Shown here: positions 6,066 through 8,236 of the stretch, in pieces
How positions within the stretch are numbered: position 1 is the first letter of the stretch
Layout of the letters: each line of letters opens with the position of its first letter
Source: an uncultured Zoogloea sp.
GTDB lineage: Bacteria > Pseudomonadota > Gammaproteobacteria > Burkholderiales > Rhodocyclaceae
Assembly: GCA_937967645.1 (NCBI GenBank)
Contig: CALBTT010000139.1
Coordinates: 1 to 8,236, forward strand
Direction of reading: 5' to 3'
Length of the DNA stretch: 8,236 bases
Notes under the pieces: model-generated
Database searches by the model: none
Seen by the model: the letters and a program-made list of their open reading frames with translations, nothing else
Told to the model about the DNA's origin: nothing
Translations under genes and position numbers: made by a program

Positions 6066-6856
6066 CAGCGGCGTCTCCAGCCCAGGGCCAGCCAGATCAG
6101 CACGGCGGAGGCGGCAAAGCCGTACCACTGCAGGGCGTAGGACAGATGCCGCTCCAGGCGCTCGTCAGGGCGCGGCCATTCCCGGCCGAAGCCGGCCGGC
6201 GAGGCAGGATCGAGCTGGATCACCACCGGTTGCAGCGGCCACGGGGCGAGGCTGCGGAAGCGGGCCAGGTCCAGGTTCTGCCAGACCGGCTGCCAGGCGT
6301 CGGTGGCCGGCTCGGGGCCGAGGGTGAAGAAGCGCTGCCCCGGGAGGGTGGCGGTGCCACGCAGCTCGACCGTTTCGGCCGGGGTGGGCACGTCGGGCAG
6401 GTCGGCATGCCGGTCGGCGGCGGGAATCCAGCCCCGGTTGATCAGTACGCGCATCTCGCTGCCTTCGATGCGCAGGGGCGTGATGACGTGGTAACCCGCC
6501 CGCTCCCGCTGGATCCGGTTGTCCACCAGGAACTGCCTGTCGGTCTCGAAGCGGCCGCGCACCACCACCTGGCGCGCGCGCAGGGCCTCTGCGTCGACAG
6601 GAGTGCCGGCCAGCTGGAGGGTGCCGTCCTGCATCCCGTGATCCAGCTGGGCCTGGGCGGCAGCCTTGCGTTCGGCCTTGCCATGCTGCCAGTTGCCGAG
6701 CTGGATGCAGCCGGCCGCCACCGCCAGTGCCAGCAAGCCGCCCCAGGGGGAGGGGCGGAAGCGGCGGCCGCTTGTGACGGCCCGGAGGCGGGCGCACAAT
6801 CGGGCGACCGGATTCGGGGAGTGCGCTGTGCTGTTCAAGTTGGCCGTGGTGTTCAT
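6065..6856 (-). CDS. SURF1 family cytochrome c oxidase assembly protein
   Basis: Inner-membrane assembly factor (SURF1/Shy1 family) that helps place heme a3 in subunit I of aa3 oxidase. The 263-residue reading has the usual hairpin layout: a first membrane helix (about 39-55, ending QLGNWQHGKAERK), a large periplasmic domain and a second helix (about 243-260) followed by WRRR. Family motifs are LVDNRIQRERAGYHVITPL (110-128), VLINRGWIP (137-145) and HLSYALQWYGFA (237-248). The start is uncertain. ATG at 6856 lacks a good ribosome binding site and overlaps the opposite-strand DUF2909 gene by 29 bases. An in-frame TTG at 6799 (codon 20) would give 244 residues and no overlap. The 3' end touches the SCO-like gene. 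It follows ctaE on the same strand, probably by read-through across the antisense gene. Confidence 0.93.
   Translation of the reverse strand: MNTTANLNSTAHSPNPVARLCARLRAVTSGRRFRPSPWGGLLALAVAAGCIQLGNWQHGKAERKAAAQAQLDHGMQDGTLQLAGTPVDAEALRARQVVVRGRFETDRQFLVDNRIQRERAGYHVITPLRIEGSEMRVLINRGWIPAADRHADLPDVPTPAETVELRGTATLPGQRFFTLGPEPATDAWQPVWQNLDLARFRSLAPWPLQPVVIQLDPASPAGFGREWPRPDERLERHLSYALQWYGFAASAVLIWLALGWRRR
6816..6821 (+). promoter_or_regulatory. Ribosome binding site of the DUF2909 gene
   Basis: GGGGAG followed by 6 bases (TGCGCT) and GTG at 6828. This site decides for the short 64-residue GTG start over the upstream in-frame ATG at 6666. Confidence 0.75.
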
Positions 6857-7022
6857 GCTCTTGCTGGTGATCGGCAGCCTCTTTTCAGGCCTGATCTTTC
6901 TCTATCGCGACAGGGGCAATGGCGACCGGGTTGTGCGGGCGCTCACCGTGCGCGTCTCCCTCTCTCTCCTGCTCTTCATCGGCCTGCTGCTGGCCTGGCG
7001 CTACGGGGGCTACAGCCAGTAG
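6828..7022 (+). CDS. DUF2909 twin transmembrane protein
   Basis: Small inner-membrane protein of unknown function, 64 residues, made of two membrane helices. The first is about residues 5-26 (VVFMLLLVIGSLFSGLIFLY) and the second about 39-57 (LTVRVSLSLLLFIGLLLAW). They are joined by a short charged loop, RDRGNGDR, and the tail is RYGGYSQ. The size and the RDRG loop fit the DUF2909 family, which is commonly found next to ctaE and SURF1 in betaproteobacteria, suggesting an oxidase-related role. The start is GTG, supported by GGGGAG 6 bases upstream; longer readings from 6666 would only translate SURF1 antisense. It is the only + strand gene within the cta cluster. It overlaps SURF1 head-to-head by up to 29 bases and ctaE tail-to-tail by 13 (7010-7022), so any promoter of its own must lie inside SURF1. 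Confidence 0.88.
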   Translation: MLFKLAVVFMLLLVIGSLFSGLIFLYRDRGNGDRVVRALTVRVSLSLLLFIGLLLAWRYGGYSQ

Positions 7023-7882
7023 ACGACGACGAACAGCAGTAACCAGACCACATCCACGAAGTGCCAGTACCAGGCCACCGCCTCGAAGGCGAAGTGGCGC
7101 TTGGCGTCGAAATGCCCAGCCAGGCAGCGCCCTGCCACCACGGCCAGCATGATGGCGCCGAGGGTGACGTGGAAGCCGTGGAAGCCGGTGAGCATGAAGA
7201 AGGTGGCGCCATACACGCCGGCGCCCATGGTCAGGCCCAGCTCCGTGTAGGCATGGTGGTATTCATAGGCCTGGAAGCCCAGGAAGACGACGCCCAGCAG
7301 CACCGTGAGGATCAGGCCCAGATTGAGCTGGGCGCGCTTGCCCTTCATCAGGCCCCAGTGGGCCCAGGTCAGGGTGACGCCCGAGGTCAGCAGCAGGGCG
7401 GTGTTGATCGCCGGGATGCCCCAGGCGCCCATCGGGGTGAAGCTGGCACCCTTGGGGCCCGAGGTGGGCCAGGCCGCGGTGAAGTCCTTGTAGAGGGTGA
7501 AGGCCGGGTCCATGCCCGCCAGGGCCGGTACCGAGAGCACCCGGCAATAGAACAGGGCGCCGAAGAAGGCCGCGAAGAACATCACCTCGGAGCCAATGAA
7601 CCAGATCATGCCCTGCCGGAAGGACTTGTCTTCCCAGTCGGTGTAGGCGCCGCGCTGGTTCTCGGTGATCACCGCGCCGAACCACTTGAACAGCACCGCG
7701 ATGATGACTGCCGTGCCCGCCGCCATGACCCAGGGGCCAGGGGCGAACTTGTTCATCAGCAGGATGAAGCCCAGGGCCAGCATGAACATGCCGCCCGACA
7801 GGAAGAAGGGGTAAAGGCTGGGTTGCGGAACGTAGTAGTGGGTGGCGTGGGGCGCTGCAGTGTTGGCGGGCGAGGCGTTCAA
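7010..7882 (-). CDS. ctaE: Cytochrome c oxidase subunit III
   Basis: Integral membrane subunit of the aa3-type terminal oxidase. It stabilises the catalytic core and supports proton uptake. The 290-residue product has seven hydrophobic segments and family sequence throughout: YYVPQPSLYPFFLSGG (16-31), TENQRGAYTDWEDKSFRQGM (73-92), IWFIGSEVMFFAAFFGALFY (93-112, with conserved Glu99), NTALLLTSGVTLTWAHWGL, AYEYHHAYTELGLTMGAGVY, FFMLTGFHGFHVTLGAIML, and C-terminal WYWHFVDVVWLLLFVVVYW (271-289). The start codon is TTG. AGGGAG stands 6 bases before it and no other start lies ahead of the first helix. It follows ctaG after 10 bases. The DUF2970 small gene that I recall often sitting between them in betaproteobacteria is absent. 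Confidence 0.97.
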   Translation of the reverse strand: MNASPANTAAPHATHYYVPQPSLYPFFLSGGMFMLALGFILLMNKFAPGPWVMAAGTAVIIAVLFKWFGAVITENQRGAYTDWEDKSFRQGMIWFIGSEVMFFAAFFGALFYCRVLSVPALAGMDPAFTLYKDFTAAWPTSGPKGASFTPMGAWGIPAINTALLLTSGVTLTWAHWGLMKGKRAQLNLGLILTVLLGVVFLGFQAYEYHHAYTELGLTMGAGVYGATFFMLTGFHGFHVTLGAIMLAVVAGRCLAGHFDAKRHFAFEAVAWYWHFVDVVWLLLFVVVYWL

Positions 7883-7888
7883 GGCGGG

Positions 7889-7894
7889 CTCCCT
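7889..7894 (-). promoter_or_regulatory. Ribosome binding site of ctaE, overlapping the ctaG stop
   Basis: On the minus strand TAGGGAG contains the ctaG stop (TAG) and the AGGGAG binding site. Six bases (CCCGCC) separate it from the TTG at 7882. It decides for the non-ATG start. Confidence 0.8.
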
Positions 7895-8236
7895 AGGATG
7901 GATTCGGGGCGGGGAAGAAGGCGTAGGCGAGAGTCAGCTCGCTGATCTCCTCGCCGATGTCACCATCGACGATGAAGGTCAGGGCCATCTCGCGGCTTTC
8001 TCCGGGGGCGAGGGTCTGTTGCGTGAAGCAGAAGCAGTCGAGCTTTTTGAAGTGGCGGGCCGCGATGGTGGGCGAAACGCTGGGCACGGCCTGCCCCACG
8101 ATGGTCTTGTCGGACAGATTGCGCACCAGAAAGCGTGTGGTGCGCAGTTCACCCGGGTGGATCTCGATGGACGGTTCGAGTGGGCGGATCTCCCAGGGCA
8201 GCCCGGGCATCAGGGTGGAGGTGAATTGCACGCCCA
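7893..8236 (-). CDS. ctaG: Cytochrome c oxidase assembly protein CtaG/Cox11, C-terminal part
   Basis: Periplasm-facing copper chaperone that inserts CuB into subunit I of aa3 oxidase. About 114 codons are visible; the N-terminal membrane helix and start lie beyond the window edge. The fragment begins in VQFTSTLMPGLPWEIRPL, the classic Cox11 domain opening, and continues with EIHPGELRTTRFLVRNLSD and GQAVPSVSPTIAARHFKKL. It then has the copper motif CFCF within LDCFCFTQQTLAPGESREM, and ends LTLAYAFFPAPNPS. The first Met-like codon in view (GTG at 8231) encodes an internal Val and is not the start. ctaE follows after 10 bases with its binding site on the ctaG stop codon, so the two are surely cotranscribed. 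Placement next to subunit III matches the standard ctaC-D-G-E order. Confidence 0.96.
   Translation of the reverse strand, partial: GVQFTSTLMPGLPWEIRPLEPSIEIHPGELRTTRFLVRNLSDKTIVGQAVPSVSPTIAARHFKKLDCFCFTQQTLAPGESREMALTFIVDGDIGEEISELTLAYAFFPAPNPS

Noticed and set aside
6066..6128. Longer start for the SCO-like protein
   Set aside because: It would overlap SURF1 by 64 bases and put an Arg-rich leader ahead of the membrane anchor; the TGATG junction with its own GGAGA is better.
4521..6140. + strand ORF of 539 codons across ctaB and the SCO-like gene
   Set aside because: Gly/Gln/His-rich composition is the antisense image of membrane-protein codons; there is no ribosome binding site or recognisable domain.
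6666..6827. N-terminal extension of the DUF2909 reading
   Set aside because: The added residues are antisense of SURF1 with mixed basic sequence, while GGGGAG with GTG at 6828 gives a clean two-helix protein.
47..8236. Novel defence system, mobile element, CRISPR or phage cargo
   Set aside because: No repeats arrays, transposase, integrase or nuclease motifs were found; all genes are housekeeping or respiratory assembly, and none looks compositionally foreign by eye.

Overview
The DNA looks like a GC-rich betaproteobacterium, most like the Rhodocyclales (Azoarcus/Thauera/Dechloromonas type). That rests on the protein flavours, the aroQ-accB pair next to a TlpA-like redoxin gene, and the ctaG-ctaE-[DUF2909]-SURF1-cta cluster typical of beta/gammaproteobacterial aa3 oxidases. 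The taxonomy is an inference by eye; no search was run. Genes are packed with almost no free DNA. The longest gene-free stretch between genes is the 82-base divergent gap at 2007-2088.

Left end (1-46): not biological. It is an untrimmed Illumina P7-side adapter with an 8-base index, fused to the end of the contig. Real sequence starts at 47, inside accB. Next comes a leftward group, listed in transcription order: a conserved protein of unknown function with a nucleotidyltransferase-like motif (2006-1374), a membrane-anchored TlpA-type thiol-disulfide protein (1377-826, ATGA overlap), aroQ (765-271, shikimate pathway) and accB (211-47, fatty acid synthesis, cut off by the contig end).

Middle: mpl (2089-3435, +), the murein-tripeptide recycling ligase, diverges from that group across a short gap holding a perfect 7-bp inverted repeat. 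It ends facing the oxidase cluster. Its best intrinsic terminator lies inside the last codons of the convergent gene ctaA.

Right part (3484-8236, - strand): a cytochrome c oxidase biogenesis operon. Transcription order is ctaG/cox11 (CuB insertion; 5' end outside the window), ctaE (subunit III, TTG start), SURF1 (heme a3 assembly), a small membrane-anchored protein with CxxxC and a distal His resembling a minimal SCO domain, ctaB (heme O synthase) and ctaA (heme A synthase). Most junctions overlap or abut, so translational coupling is likely. Between ctaE and SURF1 a 64-codon two-helix DUF2909 gene is encoded on the opposite strand and overlaps both neighbours.

I see no tRNA, rRNA, CRISPR, insertion sequence, phage or defence locus. 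Most of the window is conserved housekeeping sequence. The points worth a second look are the embedded antisense DUF2909 gene, the SCO-like protein, the nucleotidyltransferase-like protein, the terminator inside ctaA, and the adapter at the end.
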